A stretch of 64,000 nucleotides of DNA from Todiramphus chloris collaris (GCA_025345505.1 JANVCC010009742.1:2936202-3000201); one strand, 5' to 3'. Counted from the stretch's first letter, positions 52,869-62,541 are shown. The notes: generated by a model from the letters alone, not told the origin. Numbers and translations are program-made.

Positions 52869-54980
52869 ATGAACAAAGCTGTCATTCTCCGCACGGGCCA
52901 TTCGGCCTGTCCTCACGATTGCCCTTCGACCTGCGCGCTCGATGTCGAGGTGCTCGATTCCGGCCAGATCGGCCGTGTGCGCGGCGCCAAGGACAACAGC
53001 TATACGGCCGGTGTCATCTGCGCCAAAGTTGCCCGCTATGCCGAGCGCATCCATCATCCCGACCGGCTGCTGAAGCCGCTTGTCCGCGGCGGTTCCAAAG
53101 GCGAGGGCGTGTGGAAAGAGGCAAGCTGGGATGCAGCGCTTGATCTGGTCGCTGAACGCTTCCTCAAGGCCGAAGCGGAATACGGCTCGCAAAGCATCTG
53201 GCCCTATATCTATGCCGGTACGATGGGGCTGGTGCAGCGCGATTCCATGCACCGCCTGCGGCACGCCAAGAAATATTCCAACCAGTTCGACAGTTTTTGC
53301 ACCAACATGGCCTGGACCGGGTTTTTCGCTGGGACCGGCAAGCTTGGCGGCGTCGATCCGCGCGAAATGGCCAAGTCCGATTGTGTGGTGATCTGGGGCA
53401 CCAATGCGGCGGCCACGCAGGTCAATGTGATGACCCACGCGGTACGCGCCCGCAAGGAGCGCGGCGCCAAGATCGTTGTCATCGACATCTATGAAAACGC
53501 CACCGTGCGGCAGGCGGATCTCGGCCTCGTGCTGAAGCCGGGCACCGACGGGGCGCTGGCTTGCGCGGTCATGCATGTGCTGTTCCGCGATGGCCTTGCC
53601 GACTGGGACTATCTCAACGCCTATACGGACGATCCGAAGGGACTGGAAGCGCATCTTGCCGGCCGCACGCCGGAATGGGCGGCGGCGCTGACCGGCCTGA
53701 CGGTCGCGGAGATCGAAGCGTTCGCCCGGCTGGTCGGTACGACGAAGAAGACATTCTTCCGGCTTGGCTACGGCTTCACCCGGCAGCGCAACGGTGCTGT
53801 GAACATGCATGCGGCGCTGTCCATTGCGGCCGTCACCGGCGCCTGGAAGCATGAGGGCGGCGGGGCATTTCACTCCAACTCCGGCATTTTCCGCATGGAC
53901 AAGCGGGAAATCGAAGGGCAGGCCTTCAAGGATTCCTCCGTTCGCCATATCGACCAGTCGAAAATCGGTCTGGCGCTGAACGGCGACAAGGAGACGCTTT
54001 ATGGCGGGCCGCCCGTCATGGCGATGCTGATCCAGAACACCAATCCGGCCAATGTCGCGCCGCAGCAGCGCCTGATCAAGCAGGGCATGCTGCGCGAGGA
54101 CCTGTTTATGGTCGTGCATGAACAGTTCATGACCGACACGGCAAAGCTGGCCGATGTGGTGCTGCCGGCCACCATGTTCATGGAACATGACGACATCTAT
54201 CGCGGCGGCGGCCAGCAGCATATCGTGCTCGGTCCCAAGCTGATCGACGGTCCGGGCGAAACGCGGCCCAATCTCTACGTCATCAACGAACTGGCAAAAC
54301 GCCTCGGCGTCGGCGACCTGCCGGGCTTCGATCTCGATGCCAGGACGCTGATCGACCATATGATGGCGGCGAGCAATCTGCCGGGCTATGACGTGCTGAA
54401 GGAAATCCGCTGGCTTGATGTACAGCCGGATTACGAAACCGCGCATTACGAGAAGGGTTTCAACTGGCCCGACGGCAAATTCCGCTTCAAGCCGGATTGG
54501 ACCGGCAGCCCGTCGCCGAACCGTCCGCCGCAGTCCATGGGCACGCAGGGACCGTTCGCGACTCTGCCGCAATGGCCGGATTATTGGGAAGCCATCGAAG
54601 TCGCGGATGCAAAACATCCGTTCCGGCTGGGCACGTCACCCGCGCATAATTTCCTCAACTCGACCTTTGCCGAAACGCCGACCTCGATGCTGAAAGAGGG
54701 CCGCCCGGAGCTGCTGATCCATCCGGACGATGCGAGCGGTCTCGGCATCGAGGAGGGCATGCGTGTCGAAATCGGCAATGAGCGCGGCGAAGTGGTGGTG
54801 CATGCCCGCCTGAACGCTGGTCTCAAGCGCGGCGTCGTGATCTCGGAAGGCCTGTTCCGCAATTCGGCATTCGAGCGCGGCGAGGGCATCAACGTCCTGA
54901 CGGGCTCGGACGCGTCGGCGCCCTACGGCGGCGCAGCCTTCCACGACAGCAAGGTTTGGGTTCGCCCGGCAATGAATTGA
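52869..54980 (+). CDS. Molybdopterin-dependent oxidoreductase with 4Fe-4S site
   Basis: This 703-residue DMSO-reductase-superfamily enzyme has an N-terminal [4Fe-4S] motif with Cys14, 18, 22 and 51. IWGTNAAATQVN and NTNPANVAPQQ are cofactor-contact regions, Cys144 in SFCTNMAW is a possible Mo ligand, and a C-terminal molydopterin dinucleotide-binding domain spans about 590-700 (ELLIHPDDASGLGIEEGMRVEI). No Tat signal is visible, so it is probably cytoplasmic. The substrate is unknown. The enzyme needs the cofactor made by MoaD/MoaE at 42 kb. Confidence 0.9.
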   Translation: MNKAVILRTGHSACPHDCPSTCALDVEVLDSGQIGRVRGAKDNSYTAGVICAKVARYAERIHHPDRLLKPLVRGGSKGEGVWKEASWDAALDLVAERFLKAEAEYGSQSIWPYIYAGTMGLVQRDSMHRLRHAKKYSNQFDSFCTNMAWTGFFAGTGKLGGVDPREMAKSDCVVIWGTNAAATQVNVMTHAVRARKERGAKIVVIDIYENATVRQADLGLVLKPGTDGALACAVMHVLFRDGLADWDYLNAYTDDPKGLEAHLAGRTPEWAAALTGLTVAEIEAFARLVGTTKKTFFRLGYGFTRQRNGAVNMHAALSIAAVTGAWKHEGGGAFHSNSGIFRMDKREIEGQAFKDSSVRHIDQSKIGLALNGDKETLYGGPPVMAMLIQNTNPANVAPQQRLIKQGMLREDLFMVVHEQFMTDTAKLADVVLPATMFMEHDDIYRGGGQQHIVLGPKLIDGPGETRPNLYVINELAKRLGVGDLPGFDLDARTLIDHMMAASNLPGYDVLKEIRWLDVQPDYETAHYEKGFNWPDGKFRFKPDWTGSPSPNRPPQSMGTQGPFATLPQWPDYWEAIEVADAKHPFRLGTSPAHNFLNSTFAETPTSMLKEGRPELLIHPDDASGLGIEEGMRVEIGNERGEVVVHARLNAGLKRGVVISEGLFRNSAFERGEGINVLTGSDASAPYGGAAFHDSKVWVRPAMN

Positions 54981-55005
54981 TTTTATTGATGTTTTCGACT
55001 GTTTT

Positions 55006-55034
55006 TTGAATTTGCGATTTTGAGTATCTATACA
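55006..55034 (+). promoter_or_regulatory. Candidate promoter of the toxin-antitoxin pair
   Basis: TTGAAT (55006-55011), a 17-nt spacer and TATACA (55029-55034) form a good sigma-70-like promoter 28 nt before the toxin start, in an AT-rich stretch. Confidence 0.6.
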
Positions 55035-55061
55035 TTTTGACAACTATGGTTTACAAGACTG

Positions 55062-55367
55062 ATGAAGAACTTTCTGGAAACAGAGGTGTTCACCGCGTGG
55101 CTTGACAACTTGCGGGATGGCCGTGCGCGCGTGCGAATAGTGGAAAGATTGCGCCGGTTCTCCGGCGGTAACCCCGGCGACGTCAAAGCCGTGGGTGAAG
55201 GTGTGAGTGAACTCCGAATTGATTATGGGCCCGGCTATCGAGTCTATTTTTGTGTGCGTGGCGACATCGTGATCATTCTGCTCTGCGGCGGTGACAAAGC
55301 CTCGCAAGATCGGGATATTAAAAGAGCAAAAGTACTGGCGCGGGAATTCAAGGAGCGTAGATCATGA
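55062..55367 (+). CDS. Type II toxin, RelE/ParE-superfamily HigB-like (Gp49-like)
   Basis: This is a 101-residue basic protein of the phage-derived Gp49-like / addiction-module killer group. FTAWLDNLRD near the N-terminus, ELRIDYGPGYRVYF in the middle and LLCGGDKASQDRDIKRAK toward the end are the family landmarks. Members usually cleave mRNA on the ribosome. The gene appears intact. It overlaps the antitoxin start by 4 nt (ATGA), the toxin-first order typical of HigBA-like modules. The start has a weak RBS. Confidence 0.88.
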   Translation: MKNFLETEVFTAWLDNLRDGRARVRIVERLRRFSGGNPGDVKAVGEGVSELRIDYGPGYRVYFCVRGDIVIILLCGGDKASQDRDIKRAKVLAREFKERRS

Positions 55368-55669
55368 CCAAGCTGCGGAAATTTGATCCGGTGCGGTATC
55401 TCGATTCCGACGACATGATTGAGGAATATCTGCTGGCAGCGTGTGAGGGCGGAGATGCCTCCCATATAGCCCGTGCGCTGGGCGATGTGGCCCGTGCACG
55501 GGGTATCAGCGATCTTGCCCGCAAAACCGGGCTGACGCGTCAGGCGCTTTACAAAGCCTTGAGCGGTGAGGGCAATCCGGAACTGGCGACGATTACCAAA
55601 GTCGCCGACGCACTTGGACTGCAACTGAAAATTGTGTCTGCGACAAAGAACAAGAAAGATGCTGCGTAA
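55364..55669 (+). CDS. Type II antitoxin, HigA-like HTH protein
   Basis: This 101-residue protein has the addiction-module antidote features FDPVRYLDSDDMIEEYL and a helix-turn-helix near residues 48-85 (ISDLARKTGLTRQALYKALS, NPELATITKVADALGL). It should neutralise the upstream toxin and repress the shared promoter. It converges with purN, whose stop is 17 nt away. Confidence 0.9.
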   Translation: MTKLRKFDPVRYLDSDDMIEEYLLAACEGGDASHIARALGDVARARGISDLARKTGLTRQALYKALSGEGNPELATITKVADALGLQLKIVSATKNKKDAA

Positions 55670-55686
55670 GCAGCGGCGTCACGCGA

Positions 55687-56310
55687 TCAATCGCTGAAAA
55701 CCGTGCGTCCGTCCTGCATGACGGCCTTGCCGGATGCCACCTGCGCCAGGGCGCGGGCATAGGTCTCGTGCTCCACGGACAGCACCCGCAATGCAAGACT
55801 GTCTGCTGTATCGCCATTGAGCACCGGCACGGCTGTCTGGGCAATGATCGGTCCCTCATCCATGCCCGCCGTGACGAAGTGCACGGTGCAGCCATGCACG
55901 CGGACACCGGCTTCAAGCGCCTGTTCATGCGTATGCAGGCCCTTGAACAGCGGCAAGAGCGACGGATGGATATTGATCATCCGGCCCTCCCAGGCCTGAA
56001 CGAACTCCGCCGACATCAGCCGCATGTAACCGGCGAGACAGACGATTTCCGCTCCCGCTGCATGCAGCGCAGCGGAGACGGCGGCCTCATGCGCCTGCTT
56101 TGTCGGATAATCACGATGGGCAATGGCATGGGCGGCAATGCCATGCGCTTTTGCCGTTTCCAGTCCGCCGGCATCAAGCTTGTTGGCAATCACGGCGACG
56201 ATCTCGGCGGGATAGTCAGCCGCCTTGGCTGCTTCAATCAGAGCGGTCATGTTGGAGCCGCGGCCCGATATCAGGACCGCGACGCGCTTTTTGCGGGCTG
56301 CGCTGCTCAC
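55687..56310 (-). CDS. purN: Phosphoribosylglycinamide formyltransferase
   Basis: This 207-residue enzyme formylates GAR using 10-formyl-THF. GTG 56310 overlaps the purM stop by 4 nt (GTGA); the 50 residues upstream in the same frame are antisense-like and unsupported. Visible motifs are [33 protein letters not shown] with the catalytic Asn-His pair, and [13 protein letters not shown] with the catalytic Asp. Confidence 0.96.
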   Translation of the reverse strand: MSSAARKKRVAVLISGRGSNMTALIEAAKAADYPAEIVAVIANKLDAGGLETAKAHGIAAHAIAHRDYPTKQAHEAAVSAALHAAGAEIVCLAGYMRLMSAEFVQAWEGRMINIHPSLLPLFKGLHTHEQALEAGVRVHGCTVHFVTAGMDEGPIIAQTAVPVLNGDTADSLALRVLSVEHETYARALAQVASGKAVMQDGRTVFSD

Positions 56311-57368
56311 AGCGCTAGGTTGCCCTGATAGACAACACCGCTGTCGGCGCGGGCAACCATGGTGCCAAGACGCACGGCATCCTCGCCCTGCGCTTTCAGC
56401 GCAGCGAGCACAGCATCGGCATTTTCGGGGGCGACAACGGCGATCATGCCGATGCCGCAATTGAACGTGCGCAGCATTTCATCGCGCGCGACGCCGCCGA
56501 CCTTTGCCAGCCAGGAGAAGACCGGCGGCACCGAAATGGCGGAAAGATCGATGCTGGCCGTCAGCTCTTTCGGCAGAACCCGGGGAATATTGTCGGGGAA
56601 ACCGCCGCCGGTGATGTGGGCAAGCGCCTTGATCGCATTGGTTTCGCGGATCGCCGCCAGCAGCGGCTTCACATAGATGCGCGTCGGCGTCAGCAGCGCC
56701 TGTCCGAGCGATGTGCCCGGCTTGAAGGGTGCATCGGCATCCCAGCCAAGGCCTGACAGTTCGACGATGCGCCGGACCAGCGAAAAGCCGTTGGAATGAA
56801 CGCCCGAGGAGGAAAGGCCGAGAATGACATCGCCTTCGGCAACATCGCCCGACGGCAGCAGCTGGTTGCGTTCGGCGGCGCCAACGGCAAAGCCTGCAAG
56901 ATCGTAATCGCCATCGCGGTACATGCCCGGCATTTCAGCGGTTTCACCGCCGATCAGCGCGCATCCGGCCTGCAGGCAGCCCTCGGCGATGCCGCTGACA
57001 ATGGCTGCGCCCTGATCCGGGTCGAGCTTGCCGGTGGCAAAATAGTCGAGGAAGAACAGCGGTTCCGCGCCCTGAACCACCAGATCGTTGACGCACATGG
57101 CGACGAGATCGATACCGACCGTGTCATGCACACCCGCATCAATGGCGATCTTCAGCTTGGTGCCGACGCCGTCATTGGCGGCAACGAGGACCGGATCGGT
57201 AAAACCGGCGGCTTTCAGGTCGAACAGGCCGCCAAAACCACCGATCTCGCCATCGGCACCGGCACGGCCCGTCGACCGCACGATCGGCTTGATCTTTTCG
57301 ACAAGCAGATTGCCGGCATCGATATCGACGCCTGCCTGCGCATAGGTGAGGCCATTTTTGATCGTCAT
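56307..57368 (-). CDS. purM: Phosphoribosylformylglycinamidine cyclo-ligase (AIR synthetase)
   Basis: This protein has 353 residues from ATG 57368, with GGAG 7 nt upstream. It closes the imidazole ring in purine synthesis using ATP. The N-terminal [37 protein letters not shown] and [11 protein letters not shown] are diagnostic of PurM. It is coupled to purN. The pair is 52 kb from purF, as is common in this order. Confidence 0.97.
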   Translation of the reverse strand: MTIKNGLTYAQAGVDIDAGNLLVEKIKPIVRSTGRAGADGEIGGFGGLFDLKAAGFTDPVLVAANDGVGTKLKIAIDAGVHDTVGIDLVAMCVNDLVVQGAEPLFFLDYFATGKLDPDQGAAIVSGIAEGCLQAGCALIGGETAEMPGMYRDGDYDLAGFAVGAAERNQLLPSGDVAEGDVILGLSSSGVHSNGFSLVRRIVELSGLGWDADAPFKPGTSLGQALLTPTRIYVKPLLAAIRETNAIKALAHITGGGFPDNIPRVLPKELTASIDLSAISVPPVFSWLAKVGGVARDEMLRTFNCGIGMIAVVAPENADAVLAALKAQGEDAVRLGTMVARADSGVVYQGNLAL

Positions 57369-57549
57369 TGTCAGCTCCGGATTGTTGCTGGCGAAATGGC
57401 ACGACTCCGCCGTCGCTGCAAGCTCTGAGTGCCCCAAGCCGGGTGAAAACACCAGATATCGACAGTTTGGCCGCCGGAAAGGGGTTGAGCAATACCGCTG
57501 CCGCGTCCATCTAGAGCGTAACAATAGAAAATGCGAGGAAGCCGGCCGA

Positions 57550-58128
57550 GTGACAATTCCCAACTACATCACCATCTTCCGCTTCATCCTCGTGCCGTTC
57601 ATCGTCATGGCGCTGCTGTCCGGTTCCGTCGGTGCGGCGCTTGTCGGTTTCGTCATCGCCGGCGTTTCCGATGGTGTCGATGGCTACATCGCCCGGCGCT
57701 ACGACCAGCGTTCGGAGCTGGGCGCCTATCTCGATCCCATGGCCGACAAGCTGCTGCTGGTCACCCTGTTCGTCGTTCTCGGGTTCCTGAACGAGCTGCC
57801 GGTCTGGCTGGTTGTCATCGTTGTTTCGCGTGACATCCTCATTATCAGTGCGGTGCTGCTGTCGACGGTGATGGCCAATCCGGTGGAAATGCGCCCGCTG
57901 TTCGTGTCCAAGGCGAACACGGCGCTGCAGATCGTGCTGGTGGCGTTTACACTGGCTGATATGACCTTCCAATTTTCGTTCGGCGCGGGGCGGACGATTC
58001 TGGTATGGATGGTTGCACTCTTGACCGCAGCGTCCTCCACTGCCTATCTCGTGGCATGGACACAACACATGGCTGGCTATGAGCAAAACCGTAAGCAAGA
58101 CGAAGACGACACCACCGGCCGAACGTGA
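57550..58128 (+). CDS. CDP-alcohol phosphatidyltransferase family protein
   Basis: This protein has 192 residues from GTG 57550 (AGGA about 11 nt upstream); the in-frame extension to 57346 overlaps the purM start region and is unsupported. The motif [27 protein letters not shown] is the CDP-alcohol transferase active site. About five spans are predicted. It is a paralogue of PgsA (42744); the headgroup is unknown, possibly cardiolipin- or PG-related. Its end overlaps the AI-2E permease gene by 50 nt. Confidence 0.88.
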   Translation: MTIPNYITIFRFILVPFIVMALLSGSVGAALVGFVIAGVSDGVDGYIARRYDQRSELGAYLDPMADKLLLVTLFVVLGFLNELPVWLVVIVVSRDILIISAVLLSTVMANPVEMRPLFVSKANTALQIVLVAFTLADMTFQFSFGAGRTILVWMVALLTAASSTAYLVAWTQHMAGYEQNRKQDEDDTTGRT

Positions 58129-59254
58129 CATCCACGTGGATGTGCAGGTGAACACGCTGGCAACCGCCGTGCGGCGTCAGGCGTTTTTCTGGACCGGCGC
58201 CGTGGTGTTCCTGGCGCTGTTCCTCTACATTTTCTCGTCGATCCTGCTGCCCTTCGTGGCCGGGCTCGTGCTTGCCTACTTCCTCGATCCGGTCGCCGAC
58301 CGGCTGGAACGCCTGGGTATGTCGCGCCTTCTGGCAACCATCGTCATCCTGATCCTGTTCCTGGTGACCTTTGCGCTGCTGCTGATGATCCTCGTGCCGA
58401 TCCTCGCCTCACAGATGACCGATTTCATCGCCCGCCTGCCGAGCTATGTCGCCCGGCTGCAGGAACTGATCGCCAACCGCGATTCCCAGTGGCTGAAGGA
58501 TTTCATCGGCGTCGATGCATCCGTCATCCGCAACAGCCTCGATTCCCTGCTGCAGCAGGGTGCCGGTTTCCTGTCCACCCTGCTGCAGTCGATCTGGAGT
58601 TCGGGCAAGACGCTCATCGATGTCGCGGCGCTGTTCGTCGTCACGCCCGTCGTGGCATTCTACATGCTGCTCGATTGGGACCGCATGGTGCAGAGCATCG
58701 ACAACCTGACGCCGCGCGACCATGTGCAGACGGTGCGCGAAATCGCCCGCGACATGAACAAGGCCATTGCCGGCTTCGTGCGCGGGCAGGGCACGGTGTG
58801 CCTGCTGCTCGGTATGATCTATGCGGTGGGGCTGACCATCGTCGGGCTGAATTTCGGGCTGCTGATCGGGCTGTTTGCCGGTCTCATCAGTTTCATCCCC
58901 TATGTCGGTTCGCTGGTCGGGCTGGTGCTGGCGATCGGCGTGGCGCTGGTGCAGTTCTGGCCGGACTATTTCTATGTGGGTGCCGTGGCCGTGGTGTTCT
59001 TCATCGGCCAGTTCTTCGAGGGCAATATTCTCCAGCCGAAACTGGTGGGCTCCTCCGTCGGGCTGCATCCGGTCTGGCTGATGTTCGCGCTGTTTGCCTT
59101 CGGTTCGCTCATGGGCTTCACCGGCATGCTGATCGCCGTGCCGACGGCTGCGGCCATGGGTGTGCTCGTGCGCTTTGTCATCGGCCGTTACCGGCAATCC
59201 CCGCTCTACACAGGCGATTACGGCAAAAGCGGGCGGTCCAAAGAAATCCGGTGA
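58079..59254 (+). CDS. AI-2E family transporter (PerM-like)
   Basis: This 391-residue protein has about eight spans. A pair flanks LYIFSSILLPFVAGLVLAYFLDPVADRLER, a central amphipathic stretch follows (about 115-165), and FIPYVGSLVGLVLAIGVALVQFWP and the EGNILQPKLVG signature come later. Despite the family name most members are not autoinducer exporters. It lies between the CDP-alcohol transferase and hdaA. Confidence 0.88.
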   Translation: MSKTVSKTKTTPPAERDIHVDVQVNTLATAVRRQAFFWTGAVVFLALFLYIFSSILLPFVAGLVLAYFLDPVADRLERLGMSRLLATIVILILFLVTFALLLMILVPILASQMTDFIARLPSYVARLQELIANRDSQWLKDFIGVDASVIRNSLDSLLQQGAGFLSTLLQSIWSSGKTLIDVAALFVVTPVVAFYMLLDWDRMVQSIDNLTPRDHVQTVREIARDMNKAIAGFVRGQGTVCLLLGMIYAVGLTIVGLNFGLLIGLFAGLISFIPYVGSLVGLVLAIGVALVQFWPDYFYVGAVAVVFFIGQFFEGNILQPKLVGSSVGLHPVWLMFALFAFGSLMGFTGMLIAVPTAAAMGVLVRFVIGRYRQSPLYTGDYGKSGRSKEIR

Positions 59255-59287
59255 CATCCGGGCGGCATTGACTGTATTTCACCTGAC

Positions 59288-59974
59288 ATGACCGATGCAC
59301 CGCGACAACTGCCGCTCGATCTTGGCCATGAGCCGGGATATTCGCGCGACGACCTGATTGTCACCGCCTCCAACATGGCGGCGGTGGACATTGTCGACCG
59401 CTGGCCGGGCTGGATTTCTCCCGTCGTCATTCTGGCCGGGCCGACCGGGTCGGGCAAGACGCATCTGGCGGCGGTCTGGAAGGCCGAATCGGAGGCAACC
59501 GTGATCGATGCCGCGCATATCGGCGATGCCTCGGGCAGGACCGGTCCGTTCCTGATCGATGCCATCGGCGACGGTCCGATCGATGAAGCCGGGCTTTTCC
59601 ATCTGATCAACAGCGTGCGCCAGAGCGGATCGAGCCTGCTGATGACGTCGCGCCGCTGGCCGGGCACCTGGCCGGTAAAACTGCCTGACCTTGCCTCACG
59701 CCTGAAGGCGGCAACGACGGTGGAGATCGGCGAGCCGGATGACATGCTCCTGTCCGGGGTGATGTACAAGCTGTTTGCCGACCGGCAGATCGCCGTCGAT
59801 CCCAATGTGATCAGCTTTCTGGTCAGCCATATCGAGCGGTCGCTGTCCACCGCCAGCCGCGTTGTCGAGCGCCTCGACCGCGCGGCGCTGGAGAAAAAAT
59901 CGAAAATCACCCGCGCGCTGGCCGCCAGCGTCGTCACGGCCCTCGACGAGGGGCAGGCGACCTTCGATCTTTAG
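59288..59974 (+). CDS. hdaA: DnaA-like replication regulator HdaA
   Basis: This 228-residue protein has an N-terminal clamp-binding motif QLPLDL (residues 7-12), an AAA+ domain with Walker A GPTGSGKTH and a truncated C-terminus lacking the DnaA DNA-binding domain. Hda/HdaA bound to the sliding clamp stimulates DnaA-ATP hydrolysis to prevent over-initiation. It is the third gene of the plus-strand operon after the AI-2E permease. Confidence 0.92.
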   Translation: MTDAPRQLPLDLGHEPGYSRDDLIVTASNMAAVDIVDRWPGWISPVVILAGPTGSGKTHLAAVWKAESEATVIDAAHIGDASGRTGPFLIDAIGDGPIDEAGLFHLINSVRQSGSSLLMTSRRWPGTWPVKLPDLASRLKAATTVEIGEPDDMLLSGVMYKLFADRQIAVDPNVISFLVSHIERSLSTASRVVERLDRAALEKKSKITRALAASVVTALDEGQATFDL

Positions 59975-60019
59975 CGCGTCCGGCCTTCCATGATCTGAAT
60001 TGCTTTGACGCGGAAAGCG

Positions 60020-60415
60020 TCAATGGTTCTTGATGGCATTGAGAAAGATGGCGGCGATCTTGCTCAGATGATGGTCGCCGTCTTCGTGATAGGCCTGCCG
60101 GCCGGCGGTGGAAATCGCGTTGAACAGCTGGTTGCCCTCGCTGTCGAGCGCAAGCGTATCCCTGACGATTTTGGCAATGTCGCCGCGCGGCTGGATTTTC
60201 CGGGCGAGATAATCGGCCAGCAGTTTCTGCTGCCGCGGGCGATCATCGGTGATGGCGCTGAAGATGCCCCAGACAAACCAGGTTTCACCGACCTGCATGT
60301 CGTCATCGCTGATCTGGTGCATCTGCTGCTCCCGCAGTTTCGCCTTCTGGGTATCGGCGATGCTTTGGGCCAGGTCGAATGCTGCCGAATCTGTGATCTC
60401 GATATGTGCTGACAT
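60020..60415 (-). CDS. Protein of unknown function (131 aa)
   Basis: ATG 60415 is chosen because GGAG lies 8 nt upstream. The product is mostly alpha-helical and charged, with Gln/Asp-rich segments (ADTQKAKLREQQMHQISDDD) and two conserved-looking blocks, ETWFVWGIFSAITDDRPRQQ and GRQAYHEDGDHHLSKIAAIF. It has no signal peptide or membrane span. No family is recognised. It converges with hdaA and begins the accessory-looking stretch. Confidence 0.7.
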   Translation of the reverse strand: MSAHIEITDSAAFDLAQSIADTQKAKLREQQMHQISDDDMQVGETWFVWGIFSAITDDRPRQQKLLADYLARKIQPRGDIAKIVRDTLALDSEGNQLFNAISTAGRQAYHEDGDHHLSKIAAIFLNAIKNH

Positions 60416-60765
60416 GATGAAACTCCAACGGTTTGAAATATGCGCCGGCATGGAAATCAAGGCTGGCGACGGGCGTTCCCTGCAAAACCAGTCCCGGGGG
60501 GATTGCCCCGGATCAAGGACATATCTTCAACGTGGCTCATCGGCCCGTCAAAGGCTGGTGTGTTCGAGCAGCAGGGAGTGTTCCAAAGTCGGACGTTACA
60601 ATCAAGCCATTTGTCGCCGAGCCGTCGGGACGACGGGCAATCTTGCCGGTCTCTGCCTGTGGGTCTGCGACCCTGCAGGGGATGCCATCCTTTTTGCTTA
60701 TTGAGCTTTTGGATCATTCTGATCAATACTTCATGTATATCGAAGAATAGGCTTTGGGGGATACA
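60416..60765. other. Intergenic region before the LuxR-type gene
   Basis: These 350 bases between divergent genes include CCCGGGGGGATTGCCCCGG-like self-complementarity near 60493-60512 and a GGGGG RBS just before 60766. I see no supported gene, and no clear promoter pair. Confidence 0.5.
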
Positions 60766-61887
60766 ATGGTTGAAATCACGATGAATGATTTTAACAACCT
60801 TGTTCAAACGATTTACAATGCAGCTGTCGACCAGAGTAAATGGTCAAAATTCCTTGAGGACACATCCAATCTTTTGGATGGTACCAACATATGTATCCAG
60901 GCACACGACGTTGTCGAGCGAGCCAGCCTGGGTTTAATAACGTCTGAGATCGATGAAAATTTCAAATCCGCTTACAATGAATACTATGCGGCGAAAAATG
61001 TATGGGTGCCTCATCTGACTTGCAAGCCGGTTGGCCTGACATTTCATTCCGAAGAGTTCTGTGACCGGAACGCGCTCATAAAAACCGAATTCTACAATGA
61101 TTTTTTGAGAACCCAGGATATTGTAGCTGCCAGTGGCGTCATACTGAAGCGCAATGCCGGCAGGTTGTTGATTTTATCGGGCAATATGCGCGGCAAACAG
61201 GCGGAATATTTGCAGGCATCGGTAAGTAATATATTCAATTTACTCGGATCGCATATAGCGCGCTCGTTTGAGATCATGAGGTCCGTTCCAAGTTTGGTGC
61301 AGAACGAAGATTATCGGTCCGCGTTGGAGGGTACGACCGGCGCTATATTTTTCATCGACCGGCTCGGGGGTGTCATTCATAGCAACCAGGCGGTTGCCAC
61401 CGTTCCTCAGGCAACGACGGTGTTCCGCATCGAGCGTTCGGGACGATTGAAATTGCTCGACGAGCAAGCAGACATCATGTTGCAATCCGCATTGGGGGCT
61501 ATCGCAAGAACCGACTATCGCCGTTTAAAAGGAACTTTTGCCGTTAAATCCCAAAACGGCAGCGCCTTGCACGCAACAGTCGCGCCCCTTTCTCGCAATA
61601 CCATCGAAACCGTTTTCGATCGGGTGTTCGAGGATATCCCGGTAGCACTCCTCATCCTGCATCCCGTTTCATCGGAACCGGATGCGTCGGCGCTTCAGGG
61701 CTATGGATTGACGCCCGCTGAAACGGCTCTGGCACATGCCATAGCGAGAGGTATCTCACCTCTCGAATATGCCGATACGAAGAAAATCAGTGTTCAAACG
61801 GTAAGGACGCAATTGAAAGCGATTTTCCTGAAAACGGAAACGCGGCGGCAAAGTCAGATCGCCGCCTTGTTCTTGAGTCGCCGCTGA
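60766..61887 (+). CDS. LuxR-type transcriptional regulator
   Basis: This protein has 373 residues from ATG 60766 (GGGGG upstream). The C-terminal 60 residues form a LuxR/GerE helix-turn-helix (GLTPAETALAHAIARG, KKISVQTVRTQLKAIF). The N-terminal 300 residues show no autoinducer-binding or receiver signature. A middle region (about 185-290, IFFIDRLGGVIHSNQA) is PAS-like. No synthase gene is nearby, so this is an orphan regulator. Codon use and GC are lower than in the hdaA operon, suggesting later acquisition. Confidence 0.85.
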   Translation: MVEITMNDFNNLVQTIYNAAVDQSKWSKFLEDTSNLLDGTNICIQAHDVVERASLGLITSEIDENFKSAYNEYYAAKNVWVPHLTCKPVGLTFHSEEFCDRNALIKTEFYNDFLRTQDIVAASGVILKRNAGRLLILSGNMRGKQAEYLQASVSNIFNLLGSHIARSFEIMRSVPSLVQNEDYRSALEGTTGAIFFIDRLGGVIHSNQAVATVPQATTVFRIERSGRLKLLDEQADIMLQSALGAIARTDYRRLKGTFAVKSQNGSALHATVAPLSRNTIETVFDRVFEDIPVALLILHPVSSEPDASALQGYGLTPAETALAHAIARGISPLEYADTKKISVQTVRTQLKAIFLKTETRRQSQIAALFLSRR

Positions 61888-61903
61888 TCAGTTATGTCAG
61901 GTC

Positions 61904-62212
61904 CTAGGGACGTTTGTTCTTGTTCGAGATCAACGAGTCGAGGCCATTGCAGACCCGTTGTACCTGGGAGCAATCTTGATAAGCGACGGGGTAGGGGGAA
62001 CGGATCGGGCGCGACGAGCAAAATGTGCGTGGAACCAAGACACCGCCTTCAAACTGTCTCACCGTATCGCAACTGCGCTGGTATTGAGTGCGGTATTCTA
62101 TCCGTTGCTTGAGCACACACTGCCTCTGCATCTGGCATCCGGCTTCAGCGATACTCGGGAAAAGGGCCAAACCACCAATGGCGACCATAACTATATTGAT
62201 TGCACTCTTCAT
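61904..62212 (-). CDS. Small exported six-cysteine protein
   Basis: This protein has 102 residues from ATG 62212, with a perfect AGGAGG 7 nt upstream. The signal peptide ends AEAG near residue 24. The mature peptide is basic, Arg/Gln-rich and has exactly six cysteines (26, 32, 48, 65, 81, 88), consistent with three disulfides. No family is recognised. It converges with the LuxR-type gene. Confidence 0.7.
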   Translation of the reverse strand: MKSAINIVMVAIGGLALFPSIAEAGCQMQRQCVLKQRIEYRTQYQRSCDTVRQFEGGVLVPRTFCSSRPIRSPYPVAYQDCSQVQRVCNGLDSLISNKNKRP

Positions 62213-62535
62213 GATACCTCCTATGGAACATCTCTGTTGTTTGGAGTTATTTGAAGTGAATTCTGTCGATTGCGCATCACCCATTTAAGGTACGTCGATG
62301 CAATTCTTGCTCGGTAATGGAGTGGAGGGGGCGAAACACCGGAATTCGAATCATTCTGTTCAGGAGGTTGAGGATAGGGCGATACGGTGGAGCGTCGCCG
62401 GTTGGGCTTTGGCGGGGCTTTCGGCGCCGTAAGGTCCCGCCGCGTGGCTTATTTTCCATTTTTGTTTCTTTTGTCGATTTAGGCCCTTGCGTTCTCAGGG
62501 CTAAAACTCTAGGGAAGCCAACGTTGAACATGATA
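62213..62535. other. Intergenic region before tRNA-Pro
   Basis: These 323 bases hold the promoter and leader of the small cysteine protein on one side and of tRNA-Pro on the other. The frames across it are antisense to the tRNA and unsupported. Confidence 0.55.
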
Positions 62536-62541
62536 CGGAGC

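Noticed and set aside
56311-56460. Fifty-residue N-terminal extension of purN
   Set aside because: It lies inside purM antisense frames and is Arg/Cys-rich; the GTG at 56310 overlapping the purM stop fits family length.
57346-57549. N-terminal extension of the CDP-alcohol transferase
   Set aside because: It overlaps the purM start region; family homology begins at the GTG at 57550.
60416-60765. Short gene in the gap before the LuxR-type regulator
   Set aside because: The frames on both strands lack RBS and codon bias and do not resemble anything known.
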